Shown: piece by piece, positions 1 through 10,292 of the stretch | Numbering within the stretch: the stretch's first letter is position 1 | How the letters are laid out: the number at the start of each line of letters is the position of its first letter | Source: Heliocidaris tuberculata | Lineage: Eukaryota > Echinodermata > Echinoidea > Camarodonta > Echinometridae | Direction: 5' to 3' | DNA length: 64,000 bases | Assembly (NCBI GenBank): GCA_025618425.1 | Contig: CM046833.1 | Span: 39,430,115-39,494,114 of the forward strand | Notes under the pieces: generated by a model | Told to the model about the DNA's origin: nothing | Seen by the model: only the letters and a program-made list of their open reading frames with translations | Database searches by the model: none | Made by a program: the position numbers and the translations under genes

Positions 1-85
1 GGTTTAAACTATGGTTTCGGCCATATGGGTTATATTCAAACCTCCTTTGTGAATGCGGGCCTATGATGTAGTTAGATTTTTCTGG

Positions 86-1081
86 AAAAAAAAATGAGGG
101 TAGAGGTAAAAAGAGGGAGGGAGGTAGGGAAAGGGGGAAGGGAGAGAGAGAAAAAAGAGTAAGAAATAGAGAGAAGGGGAAGGGAGAGAGAGACAAAAGA
201 GTAAGAAATAGAGAGAAGGGAAAGGGAGAGAAAGAGGAAACGGAGAGGAGAGAAATGGGAAAGGGAGAGAGAGAGAGAGAGAGAGACAAAAGAGTAAGAA
301 ATAGAGAGAAGGGAAAGGGAGAGAAAGAGGAAACGGAGAGGGAGAGAAAGGGGAAAGGGAGAGAGAGAGAGAGAGACAAAAGAGTAAGAAATAGAGAGAA
401 GGGAAAGGGAGAGAGAGACAAAAGAGTAAGAAATAGAGAGAAGGGAAAGGGAGAGAGAGACAAAAGAGTAAGAAATAGAGAGAAGGGGAAGGGAGAGAGA
501 GACAAAAGAGTAAGAAATAGAGAGAAGGGAAAGGGAGAGAAAGAGGAAACGGAGAGGGAGAGAAAGGGGAAAGGGAGAGAGAGAGAGAGACAAAAGAGTA
601 AGAAATAGAGAGAAGGGAAAGGGAGAGAGAGACAAAAGAGTAAGAAATAGAGAAAAGGGGAAGGGAGAGAGAGACAAAAGAGTAAGAAATAGAAGGGAAA
701 GGGAGAGAAAGAGGAAACGGAGAGGGAGAGGGAGAGAAAGGGGAAAGGGAGAGAGAGAGAGAGACAAAAGAGTAAGAAATAGAGAGAAGGGGAAGGGAGA
801 GAGAGACAAAAGAGTAAGAAATAGAGAGAAGTGAAAGGGAGAGAGAGAGACAAAAGAGTAAGAAAGAGAGAAGGGGAAGGGAGAGAAAGGGGAAGGGAGA
901 GAAAGAGGAAACGGAGAGGGAGAGAAAAGGGAAAGGGAGAGATAGAAAAAGGGGGAAGCGAAAGAGAGAGAGAGAGAAAGGGGGAGGGGGAGGAATAGTG
1001 AAAGGGTGAATGGAGGGGAATAGAGAAAGAGGGAAAGATATAGAGAGTGAGAAAAAAGAAAAAAAAGAAAAGGAAGAGATT
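86..1081 (+). repeat. Purine-rich (GA) tandem satellite, left arm
   Basis: About 1 kb of almost pure A/G. Irregular repeats of a unit of about 40 bases contain GACAAAAGAGTAAGAAATAG and AGAGAAGGGAAAGGGAGAG, interspersed with a longer variant carrying GAAACGGAGAGG. Long Ser/Leu/Phe or Arg/Glu/Lys frames here are by-products of the repeat and not proteins. Confidence 0.95.
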
Positions 1082-1679
1082 CAAGAGAACCTTATGGAAG
1101 GGGGATTTGGATATATACTTACATAGGCCATATATATACTTACATGTATGTATTGAGACAATAAAACAGATAATAAACTCCATAATTAGTAATAAGACTT
1201 ATCATTGACTCGTAAATCATTTAAAAGTTTCACTCTCAAGTCTTTTAATTAGCTGTTGTTCATATTACTAAAGCATGATCCTGATTGAAATTGATATTGA
1301 TGTACTCTCACATTTAAAGATTTGTTCTCATCCTTTCTTAATGGCACCATTATTGGTGTTTAAGACCGGTTTGTTTCGATTTGAGCAAAATAAGGATTGC
1401 AAATCATCAAGTCATTTCTTACAGATTTTGTTTCAGTTTTTGTTTATAGGCCATCTTCCAAAAATATAAGAAGTTCACATAACAATGTTGATATTAACAA
1501 AACACACATTGGCAATAACAAATCACCCTTCCAAGATGAAGTCGGAGTATGCATGTATGTTTGAAGTGGCTCTGTGGTTGTATAGTTTTAAAATCATACA
1601 ACTGAATGTTGGGTTGTATCTCACTACTGTAATTAAGCTTGTAAATGCATACATTGGAACCTGCACACAAAGACTGCTA

Positions 1680-2094
1680 TTAACCCTTTCGAGACAATTG
1701 ACCACATTTTGTGGTTTGGCTCAATAACTTTTGATGCAGAGCTCTAAAAAATATACCAGATGCATGAGTAGAAAGAGCAGAAATTTCTACACATATTGTT
1801 TCCATTTTTGTTGCATGACCATATTGTGTTTGATGCCAGGAATTTTAAAAAGGAGAATAAGCTTGAAAATCCTTAAATTGGCAACACATTGAGAGGTTCA
1901 AAATCACTGTTTTTATCAAAATTGGCAATTTTTTTCAACTTTCGACTAAGTTTCTAATGATGCATATTGTTTTCAAAGACATTACATTTTGTTAGAACCG
2001 TGTAGCACTAAAAGAAAAATATTATTGTTGCCAATTTGAAGAACAAAATGTGATCAATTTAGTCCTTAAATAATTCCTGTCCTGAAAGGGTTAA
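1680..2094 (+). mobile_element. TTAA-flanked element, family C (CCCTTTC ends), left arm
   Basis: Flanked by TTAA at both ends, with terminal inverted repeats TTAACCCTTTCgaGAC and GTCCTGAAAGGGTTAA. The body has AT-rich sequence with GCCAATTT motifs and no coding capacity. TTAA target duplication plus CCCTTT ends is the hallmark of piggyBac-type transposons (established), so this is probably a non-autonomous piggyBac-like MITE (inference). Confidence 0.75.
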
Positions 2095-2444
2095 AAGGTA
2101 TACAAGGTATAAAGTGGTCTTTACAGGCAGGTAGTGTTCTTTTTGTACATATCTCAATCAATATGCAAGGGAAACAATATGGTCTTACCACTGTCAAATT
2201 CGTAAAAAAAAAACATGTTTGACTGTATTACAATGTTATTGTAGGGTTTTTAAAATGTTTTTTTGTGTGCATTTGACTCTAAAAATTTATTCTGTTGGAA
2301 GAATACAGACCGTTGTTCTTTAGTGCATGAATCATTCCATATATGTATTGATTTATGTGAGGAAACCATTGCATGTATGTGTATCATCTTTTTATATCTT
2401 CATCCTACGACCACTATCAAACCCATCTACGATATTTAAAACAG

Positions 2445-2678
2445 CCACTGCCGCCCACAAAGGGGACCGTCTTCAACCTTTTTTCCACCCGCACGCGGAC
2501 CTACAACATTCACCAACACGAGGTCAGTGCCACGTCGTACGACGATCTTTGCGAGTGCCCTCTCTGTTCCTCTTCCTCTATCTCATCGGGGCTGGTGGGG
2601 AAATACGCACAAGTTTGCACTGCGGCAGGACTAAAGAGGGAGCCCTCCTTTCATGGTCATTCTCGCTGGACCGCTCAG
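2445..2678 (+). CDS. Candidate 78-codon exon in GC-rich island, left arm (frame intact)
   Basis: In the sense direction of the gene, a GC- and CpG-rich island has AAAACAG before 2445 and CTCAG followed by GTTGAA at 2678. The 234-nt segment is open, phase 0 at both ends, so it could be inserted between the linker exon and the coiled-coil exon without breaking frame. It reads PLPPTKGTVFNLF at the start and contains a cysteine cluster, YDDLCECPLC, with a histidine 13 residues before the middle cysteine. That is faintly like the start of a zinc-binding module, but too incomplete to name. The acceptor lacks a strong pyrimidine tract and the donor is weak. A regulatory GC island is a real alternative. 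Confidence 0.3.
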
Positions 2679-3956
2679 GTTGAACATCCGCACCATAGCA
2701 ACCATATAAACAAATGCCACCCTATTCCCATCAGTCTAAGAATAACATGCATGTCAAAACCTGTGCCTTTCCCTCAACGTATATAATCTGTTCTTCTTTC
2801 TTTTCTGATACTCTTTCATCCTCCTCCCCCTATTTTCTCCATCCCTTTGATCTTTTGTCATTGTCTCTTTTTCTTTTTCCTCTATTCATTTTCTCGTTTA
2901 TCTTGCTCTATCACTTTATACTTCTTTCAACTTATGTACTCAGACATGATACATTACCTCATCTAGCCTTCACTGAAAACAAAAATCAAATTAAATTCGC
3001 CCATACCTGCATGCATGTAAACATAAAGTTGAGGCGTAATACTTAGCAAGTGTGAACAAAATACATTTCTGTGTTTCTAATGCAGTAGAAATCTAGGAAA
3101 GATGTGATGTAAAAATATATGTTCTTAGCATTTCAACTAAAAATTGATTTTGAAGATATTGCATGTATTGTAAACTGACCATGTCTTTACTCTTATAACC
3201 TATAAACTAAATGGAACCATTTTTGCTGAATTATTTGCCCTTTTTAGCTCAGAAACAATTGAAAAGTACTTTTGTATTTATGCCTTGTAAACCAGCGTCA
3301 GACAGTTGATATGTTTGAAGTATTTCTGAATTTCATGACCCACACATTAACAAAGTATCTGAGTGAATCAGATTTACAGCTTTTGACAGAATAAAAAACA
3401 GTTCAACAGAAAATTACAGCAATGTTTAGCTGTAGGACCCACCCCAAATCTGGGGGGTGGGGGAAACAATTAGCAAAAAAAAGGGGGGGGGGGGAGAAAG
3501 GAAAAAGATGTAAGACTGATAAAAATCACATACTTTGAGGGAATCTCACTTTTTGAATGAAAATCCAAAAGACCCACCCTCGTGAACAATAAGGTACTAT
3601 ATTTTTGCCTTTCTATCTTCAAGACATACTGAGTAGATTCAATTCTGTGTATTCAAAACGAAATCACGCTTTACCAATCTACTATCCCCAAGCAAGGAAA
3701 GTGTTCTTCTTGAACCATTCATCAATCATGTACCCTTCATCACATTCCCACTCAGATAGTTTCACGTTATGGTCATGAACCCAAGAGGATTGGTGTGTAG
3801 CAACTGCTGCTCCTTGTAGAAATAAACTTCACCCGGCGTTAACGATCACCCAAAAGTAAACTCAAAGAAAGGCAGCTAACATTTGTAATTCATCATGATT
3901 ATTGATATGCTTCTGAAGTGATGAGTGCAGCTGAAAGCAGAGCACAGGACTTCTAT

Positions 3957-4538
3957 TCATTCAGTGTCTTTGAGGTCATTAAAAAAAAGTTGCAGTGTAA
4001 AACCAGGAGGTTTCATGTGCATATTTTCGTGAGAGGTCAAGATTAGTAAAAGTTCCCTGCCACGAAGTGACTGAATTACAACATTGAATTTTTGCAGTTT
4101 GTGGACATTTCTGGTTGCCCATTGGGTGTATGAAATAGTATAATTTTTCACTAAAGGTTGGATTGAAGCAACCCATGAAATTACAGTTGAGATACATGTA
4201 AGTCTGCTTTCAATGCTACTTCTGTAACTTGCATACACTTCTGGCATTGTTGGAAAGTGCAGAGAGAAAAGAGACGATGTGCACGTACAATGTTTGTGAT
4301 CATAAATCCATTGTTTACCTGTATATGTTTCTAATGCTTTAACATTTATTTCCCTAGCTATTATTTTTACTATTTTTGTAGGTTTGAAGTCATCAAATCT
4401 GCTGATTTCTAACATATTTTTGAGACATTTCTCGAATTTAACTGCTCTTTTTGCCCTAGAGTTGACCCTTTTTATTATCAAAATTGTGTATACTTGTAGG
4501 TCGGTGTATGCAGGTCTGCCTACATACATGTATATCAC
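3957..4538 (-). CDS. Unrecognised 193-codon ORF, left arm (antisense to the RhoGEF gene direction)
   Basis: An uninterrupted ATG-to-stop frame of 193 codons in AT-rich sequence. I recognise no domain. It has no obvious signal peptide or membrane segment; it is basic near the N-terminus (INSRAKRAVKF-like stretch) and then mixed. The length is unusual for AT-rich noncoding DNA. It may be the remnant of a mobile element, an unspliced exon, or chance. It runs against the RhoGEF gene. A diverged tandem duplication covers its start and the DNA beyond (about 4420-4750). Confidence 0.15.
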   Translation of the reverse strand: MIYMYVGRPAYTDLQVYTILIIKRVNSRAKRAVKFEKCLKNMLEISRFDDFKPTKIVKIIAREINVKALETYTGKQWIYDHKHCTCTSSLFSLHFPTMPEVYASYRSSIESRLTCISTVISWVASIQPLVKNYTISYTQWATRNVHKLQKFNVVIQSLRGRELLLILTSHENMHMKPPGFTLQLFFNDLKDTE

Positions 4539-4786
4539 AAAGGTGTCTTGCTTTTATTGTTATTTTCATAAGTTGAGGACATCCAGTCTGCGAAGCTGAA
4601 CAACGAAATGAGCCACTTTATAACATATTTTATCAGACTTTTCTTCTCCAAAATTGCCTTTTTGCCCTGGTATGAGCTGACACTTTGTATTGTCATTGTG
4701 CATACTTTTAGATGGGTCTACGCAGGTCTACCAACATACATCACGAAGCCTCTTGTGATTGTAACCGCTGCAGGAGTTTATCCCAG

Positions 4787-4864
4787 TCATCGGGCAGCCA
4801 TTCTCCGCTCCCCTTCCGCACCCAGCGAAATGTCCTCTCGGCCGGCGCCCGCAACCCCAAAATG
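4787..4864 (+). CDS. Candidate 26-codon cassette exon, left arm
   Basis: In the second GC-rich island of the arm, TTTATCCCAG precedes 4787 and AAAATG is followed by GTAACC at 4864. The 78-nt segment is open in phase 0 to phase 0 and reads SSGSHSPLPFRTQRNVLSAG onward, a Ser/Pro-rich linker-like peptide. It lies between the linker and coiled-coil exons in gene order. Two other frames are also open across the island, so GC content alone could explain it. Confidence 0.2.
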
Positions 4865-7471
4865 GTAACCTTTGACCCTGTTCATCTGATACTTGGATTG
4901 CTTGGGGAGAGACTAATTGAGCTTTGACCCACGGGGTTGATATTATGACCACTTGGGATGAGACTAATTGCTTAGCTAGCGGTTAAAAACACTGTTTTTA
5001 CATCTTTATAAAATTTTGCAAAGGGATACACCATACTGGAGTTACTCAAGTGGAGGCTGACTTTAAAGTACTAATATTAATATAACAAACAGAACTGGAT
5101 ATAATTCACAAAATAATTTGTCATACATATACTGTCTACTGAGAGCCAGAACTCATTTTTTTTTTAAATGTAGAGTTAACAGCCTTCTTGTACTCAACAG
5201 ACAATACAATGTATAATCTGCAGGCAGGTCATAATGCTTTGAGGTGCAAATGATTCGCGGTAGAATACATTCTAATACTGACGACTTTCCAGTTGGCTGT
5301 TTCATCTCCTATTAAACTTTTTTCTTTCTCTATTCACCAGGATCCATCAGGGCTTTACATGTATAATCATCATGGTGCAGAAAATGATTAATTTTCTATT
5401 TATTTGCAGGTCATATCCTGTCCATGTTTGCAGAAACTGTATCCTGAAATAGTTATCTTTTATGTTATGGAGAATGATGTTAATTGTCATAACAAACTGA
5501 AAATGCTCTGAATACATGTACATTTACTTATTATTGGTGCTTGCAGAGATGTCTCTTGTACATACGCAGCCAGCTGTGCACTGACATTAACAAAAAACTT
5601 GTCTTAATTTTGATTTGTGATGACAATTAGCATTATTTTACTAACATAAAATATCAGATAGTTTTCAAAATACCATGCCAATATCATTTCCAGTGGTGCA
5701 GTAAACAGTGAAATCTAATAACATGATGATTATTTTAAATAATAATGACAAAGACTGCTTACATATTTGTGAAGAAATTACATGTAAAATAAACTGTCAT
5801 AAAAGGACTTTTTGAATAAGTGTGTAAATGTTTGTTTCAAGTCCATTTTACATCTAATAATGCTTTATTGTAATGTCTGATTATGTATTTATCATTTATT
5901 ATCTTGTCCAATTGCTCCTTAATTATTAATGATGCTTATAATTGAAATAAAATCTGATAACTCATCTTCATTCCAAACACTCATCTTGTTGATATTTACA
6001 TGTACATTGTACCATTTTGCTGAACTAACTCATAGCCACAGTAACGTTAATATCAGAAGCGTGAGGATACTTCATGTAGTAAGAGTGCGTTTGTAGCTCC
6101 ATTTTTCAGGCCAGAATTAGCGTTTTGATACACATTTCATTTGGGAGCTTTTTTCCCCCACAGAAACATGATTTTAAAACACAGTTATAAATAAAACGTT
6201 AAAAAGGCAGTGGTCTAAATTGCATGAAGAAAAGAGCTATTAACAGGGTGCTTTTCAGAAATGTGTTTCATAACGCTGATTCTGTTTTCACAGTAATGCT
6301 ATAAACGCACCCTAATTCACGTGTCATGATTTATGTCTTTGCAATCTGGTAAATAATGAATGAAATTATGATTTATGTATGTCTTAGCAACTCAGTAGAG
6401 ATATGAAATCGTAACTGCCTTTGCATTGCTAGTTGTACATCGAGGTATTAATTTTGACTTTCAACACCACTTACATATATGATATACTATAATGATTATT
6501 GTATCTTGCTTTGGATGTTTTAAAAGACCTTATTGTGAAGAAAAATGATTTAACATTTCATTAACTCAGTTTTTTTTAACACAGCAAATCCTGTAATGTG
6601 CATCCTTTACAATCTCTGTTATAAATTAGAATGTCAGTACTCCTTGTATCTAGTCACAGTGCAGTGTAGTGTTAGTAGTGCTGAAAATGCTATATTTTGG
6701 CAATAAAATGATTGTGTGGTCTTATACCGAAGGTAATTCAAGTATATTTAGAAATAATTCATAATTGCTCATTATTCAGAGACCAGTAGCAATTTGGGCT
6801 TAATTTAGAACTGAGCTCTGTGTGTTATTAATATGGACAGGTGGTGACAATATGCCTGGCCACAGCTGAGTATAATTACATACTGCTGAATGATCGGTGG
6901 TAGAAAAGGTTGGTTGGGGGTAGGGGGACAAAGAGATTTGGGGGTGGAGGTAGATAGGGATGAGGAAAAGGGTATGCCAGACTAGAAATCATGTTTATTG
7001 TTAGTTGTACAGCACGTATGAATGATAAAATATTACACATCTATATGTACATGTAATTCCTTCTTTAATTGCCTCCCCCTTTTCTTTTTGTGGAATTCTA
7101 CTGCATATAAGATGAGCCATTTTTTTTCTGGCACTTGTCAACATTTTTTCAAGTCTAACTTTGAAAACACTCAAGATCTCTGAGAAATATATGCCATTTA
7201 GAAACCAGAAAAGAGAAATTAAATCTCTATAATTAGTGAATACAGCAGCCAATAGATTTTGTATTCTTGCCTTACGTATCTGCATGGATATTTATTTCAA
7301 TTGGCAAGGATGTCTCGTCTTCTTTGTAAAGAATTCTAGAGAATTTGTTCTCTTAAAAAAAAAAATTAGAAACACACACTCATGAATCTATATTTTGACG
7401 TTTTGGGGCCTGGGTGGCCTTCCAGAATCGGACAAGAATTCAGTCATTGTCAGTGCTCCAACGTAAATTCA

Positions 7472-7609
7472 GGGGAGCGTTTCATCAAGTGTTTTGTCAG
7501 TGATTTTTACCGACAACTGTTATAAGCTACTGAATTCCTTGCATCTGCTTGGCTGAGAGCAAATTTGTCGGTAAAAATCACTGACAAACCGCTTGATGAA
7601 ACGCTCCCC
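7472..7609. mobile_element. Palindromic GGGAGCG element, left arm
   Basis: 138 bp. Ends GGGGAGCGTTTCATCAAG and CTTGATGAAACGCTCCCC, inner arms GTCAGTGATTTTTACCGACA and its complement. The unpaired centre reads TTATAAGCTACTGAATTCC then TTGGCTGAGAGCAAATTTG. No coding capacity. Confidence 0.85.
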
Positions 7610-8026
7610 AGGCCAATAGAAATTTCTTTTTTTGGAATAGAGTTGTTTTTCACATAAAAAGTACATGTTACACATGAACAGTATGCAGCAGCAAAGAGAG
7701 TATTGTCAGCTGAGAGCCAGAAAGGCGTTAACTCATATCCTTTCAATAATACAGGGTAAACGTCCTTCTCGCTCTGAGCAGATGACATGCACAGTAGTTT
7801 ACATACAGACATACAGAATTTTAGATGTGTTGTGTTTGTTCATTACTTCTCTCCGAAGCTTACAAAAAAGGAATACAAATATTGTAGAAGAGAGAAGAAA
7901 GAGTTTTGGGCTCATAACAAGCAATTACAGTAACATTTAAAGAGATAAATACTCCAGTAACTTCTCTTTACTGTTTCTATTTCATGAATTATTTGTTTTT
8001 ATTCCATTTTGTTATTTTGATTGTAG

Positions 8027-8107
8027 TCTCAACAGGACGCTCAAGTGAAATCTGAAAGACTGAACACATTCAAACGCATGCTGGAGCAAGAAAGGAGTTT
8101 ATTGGAG
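8027..8107 (+). CDS. ARHGEF11/12: Coiled-coil exon of ARHGEF11/12-like RhoGEF, inverted left-arm copy
   Basis: Exact counterpart of the exon at 15320-15400, on the plus strand inside the left arm of the inverted duplication. Sequence, acceptor and donor are all retained. In this orientation it cannot be spliced to the minus-strand PDZ exons. Most likely it is the second allele placed the wrong way round. If the duplication is real, it is an orphan exon. Confidence 0.8.
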
Positions 8108-9349
8108 GTTAGTACCCATATCTCACCAAAGTAGAACTTTCTGATATTCAGTGCATATCTCAAATCTCAAACAGCGGAGGCAATCTTTTCTGTTGAAAGC
8201 CAGAAGGACATTAACACAGTGATAAAGTATGAGCTAATGTCTTTCTGGCTTGAAGTAGATGATTTCGCCTGTTGAAAGGTAAAAGAACATTAACGCTGTA
8301 TTACAGTATTTGAGTTTACACCTTTCTACATGTAGCTCTCAATATGTGATATATTGTATTGAAAATGAGGGTAGTATTCAGTTTCTCTTTTTCATGTCAC
8401 TATTATCGATCTATACCTTTTATATTTTTATATGGGAATGAATAGTTAAGGCATGCATGTGGTAAATGGTTTTATTGCTTGGTAAAGTGGCTTTATTTCT
8501 TGGAAAATGACAATTTTTTTTACTGGTCTGTGCAAAATTTGCTGTTCCATTGATGAAAAGGGTCTGTTCAGAGAAGAGAATGGGCAGTGACAAGCTGGGT
8601 TAAATGTTTATTTAGCATTTAAACAAGAAAATATTTCAATTTCACTGTCCTGTAAATCAAATGATAGGATGACAAGACCGAATGAAATGTTTAATATCGT
8701 GCAAAGTTCTGCTCAAAGTCCTGTCATTTTATATGTTTAATGTAACTACAAAGACTTTTGAAAAATCAACACCCAAATTTTATAGCCTTGTCCATCCCCT
8801 TTTGAAATGTTTGAACATTACAATTATGTATTAGGTAATGTGCTCATGATTTGTATGGGATATACAATAGGCTATTGAAATTGCCCATGAGTTGATTTTG
8901 AACATTTTCTATTCCCTCAATTTGAGACAATCAACTCTACTTTCCCATGTCTGTGTAAACCCTTAATAAAGCCCCATTAAGACACGATGCTGTAAACCTG
9001 CCCCCCCCCCCCCAACCCTTCACAGAAATATAAAAACCATTTTACAAGCAGGTGAATTGCCGGTGGGGGCCCAGTGTCCAGAAGAAGGAAAAAGTCCCCT
9101 CTGTGATCTTTGTGTTTTAATATGCTGACCCGTGGCATGCATTCAGTTAATTCAACTTCATTTTATTTTGCTACTGCTTTTTCTTAGACGGTTTTACAGC
9201 ATTGTGTCTGAACAAGGCTATAGGAATGTAGGCTCCTACATGTATGTGTTTCTACAGTTATGCTTATTTGTCTCCATAAATGTTTCCTGAGTAGAAGTAT
9301 GATATTTTGCTGTTCCGTATTTCAGTGACATAGGACTTTACAAGGATCA
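8108..9349. other. Left arm, 3' of coiled-coil exon
   Basis: Intron-like. Holds the short hairpin at 8187-8260 and a C14 tract at 9001. No exon seen. Confidence 0.6.
8187..8260. repeat. Short hairpin repeat (AGCCAGAAGG...family)
   Basis: TGTTGAAAGCCAGAAGGACATTA and TAATGTCTTTCTGGCTT face each other over about 15 bases, near the coiled-coil exon. Related hairpins are at about 5132, 7700, 9648, 10218, 26237, 45893 and 54935, with a half copy at 55277. Confidence 0.7.
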
Positions 9350-9505
9350 GGGCCCCATTTCATAAAACTTGTTATCAATACCAAGTCACAATAATTTGTG
9401 TAAGCTACCAAAATCCTGAAATCTGATTGGCTGAGAGCGAATTTGTTGTAGAAATGAGGCAGTTGTTATTGAGGATATTAAACAAGTTTTATGAAACAGG
9501 GCCCC
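9350..9505. mobile_element. Palindromic GGGCCCC element
   Basis: GGGCCCCATTTCATAAAACT to AAGTTTTATGAAACAGGGCCCC with the centre GATTGGCTGAGAGCGAATTT. The left-arm homology ends inside it at 9428 because the right copy is cut by the gap. Confidence 0.8.
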
Positions 9506-9990
9506 TGATTGCTGAATTGGCAGCTTTATTTCATTCAGGATGCTGGAGAATGAGAAATGAATGATTAGGAGTTATCAATGTCATATATTATATGGTTTTG
9601 GCATGATATATTGTTTGCAAAGTATGATGATGATATCTGTAGAATATATTGTCTATTAAGAGCCAGAAGGGCATTAACTCATCATTTTACAGAGAGTTTG
9701 CATCCTTTTGAATGCCAGAAGATCATATCTGTCATAGAATATCACGTGTTCAATAATGCGATCTTTAAATTGGCAACTTCAAATTTATCAAAGATCGAAT
9801 GTGAGTGATTAGAAGTGGAGTTATCAATGCCATTTATAGACTTGGCATGATATCTGTTGATAACTCTGTTCATATCGGTAACTAGTATTGAAGTAAATGG
9901 TGATATTGTCTATAGAATATTACATTCAATAATCTGATCTTTGAAATGGCAAAACAACTTCAAATTTGTAATAGATATAATGTGTGTGAA

Positions 9991-10191
9991 TACTGTATAA
10001 GCTGTTTTTTTCGCATACAGATATTTTTGCGATTTTGGACTAGGTAGGGAAATTCGCGAGTGTTTAATTTCGCGATTTTTGTGATGTTTTTGTTACTATA
10101 AATAGCCATATATTGAAGTGGAAATTTTCGCGAGGACCGACTTGCGAAAATCGCGAAAATAAAACCCGCGAAAATAACCACTTATACAGTA
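9991..10191. mobile_element. CGCGAAAAT palindromic element
   Basis: TACTGTATAAGCTG at the left and CACTTATACAGTAA at the right. The body is dense in TTCGCG and CGCGAAAATCGCG-type motifs in inverse orientation. Confidence 0.55.
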
Positions 10192-10217
10192 AATGGAGTT
10201 ATCAATGACATATATCG

Positions 10218-10292
10218 TCTGTTGAGATCCAGAAGGGCGTTAACTTATATACTTTAACACAAAGTTGACGCCCTTCTGGCTCCAAACAGATG
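10218..10292. repeat. Short hairpin repeat
   Basis: CTGTTGAGATCCAGAAGGGCGTTAAC faces GTTGACGCCCTTCTGGCTCCAAACAG, about 75 bp in all. The best preserved member of the family. Confidence 0.75.

Larger units (their letters stand above)
2095..8026. other. Left arm, sequence between satellite/MITE and coiled-coil exon
   Basis: Apart from the two GC islands (2445-2678, 4787-4864), the antisense ORF and hairpins at about 5132 and 7700, this is AT-rich intron-like DNA with homopolymer tracts such as the A8-G13 run at about 3477. No further exon seen. Confidence 0.6.
1..9428 (+). repeat. Left arm of a 9.4-kb inverted duplication
   Basis: Position 1 pairs with 23450 and 9428 with 14001 in reverse complement. 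The arms match along their whole length with scattered SNPs and short indels. Examples are an extra C at about 2455 and a roughly 13-base difference near 8780/14650. The outer end is not reached in the window. The arm carries a purine satellite, TTAA and GGGAGCG palindromic elements, two GC islands and one RhoGEF exon. Confidence 0.95.

Noticed and set aside
72..809. Long Ser/Leu/Phe-rich or Arg/Glu-rich ORFs in both arms (also 22259-23506, 415 codons)
   Set aside because: They are translations of the GA/CT satellite; all frames of such a repeat stay open.
1485..1727. ORFs ending LTTFCGLAQ, also near 21715 and 43665
   Set aside because: They read into the terminal repeat of the TTAA family C element; the shared ending is repeat sequence.
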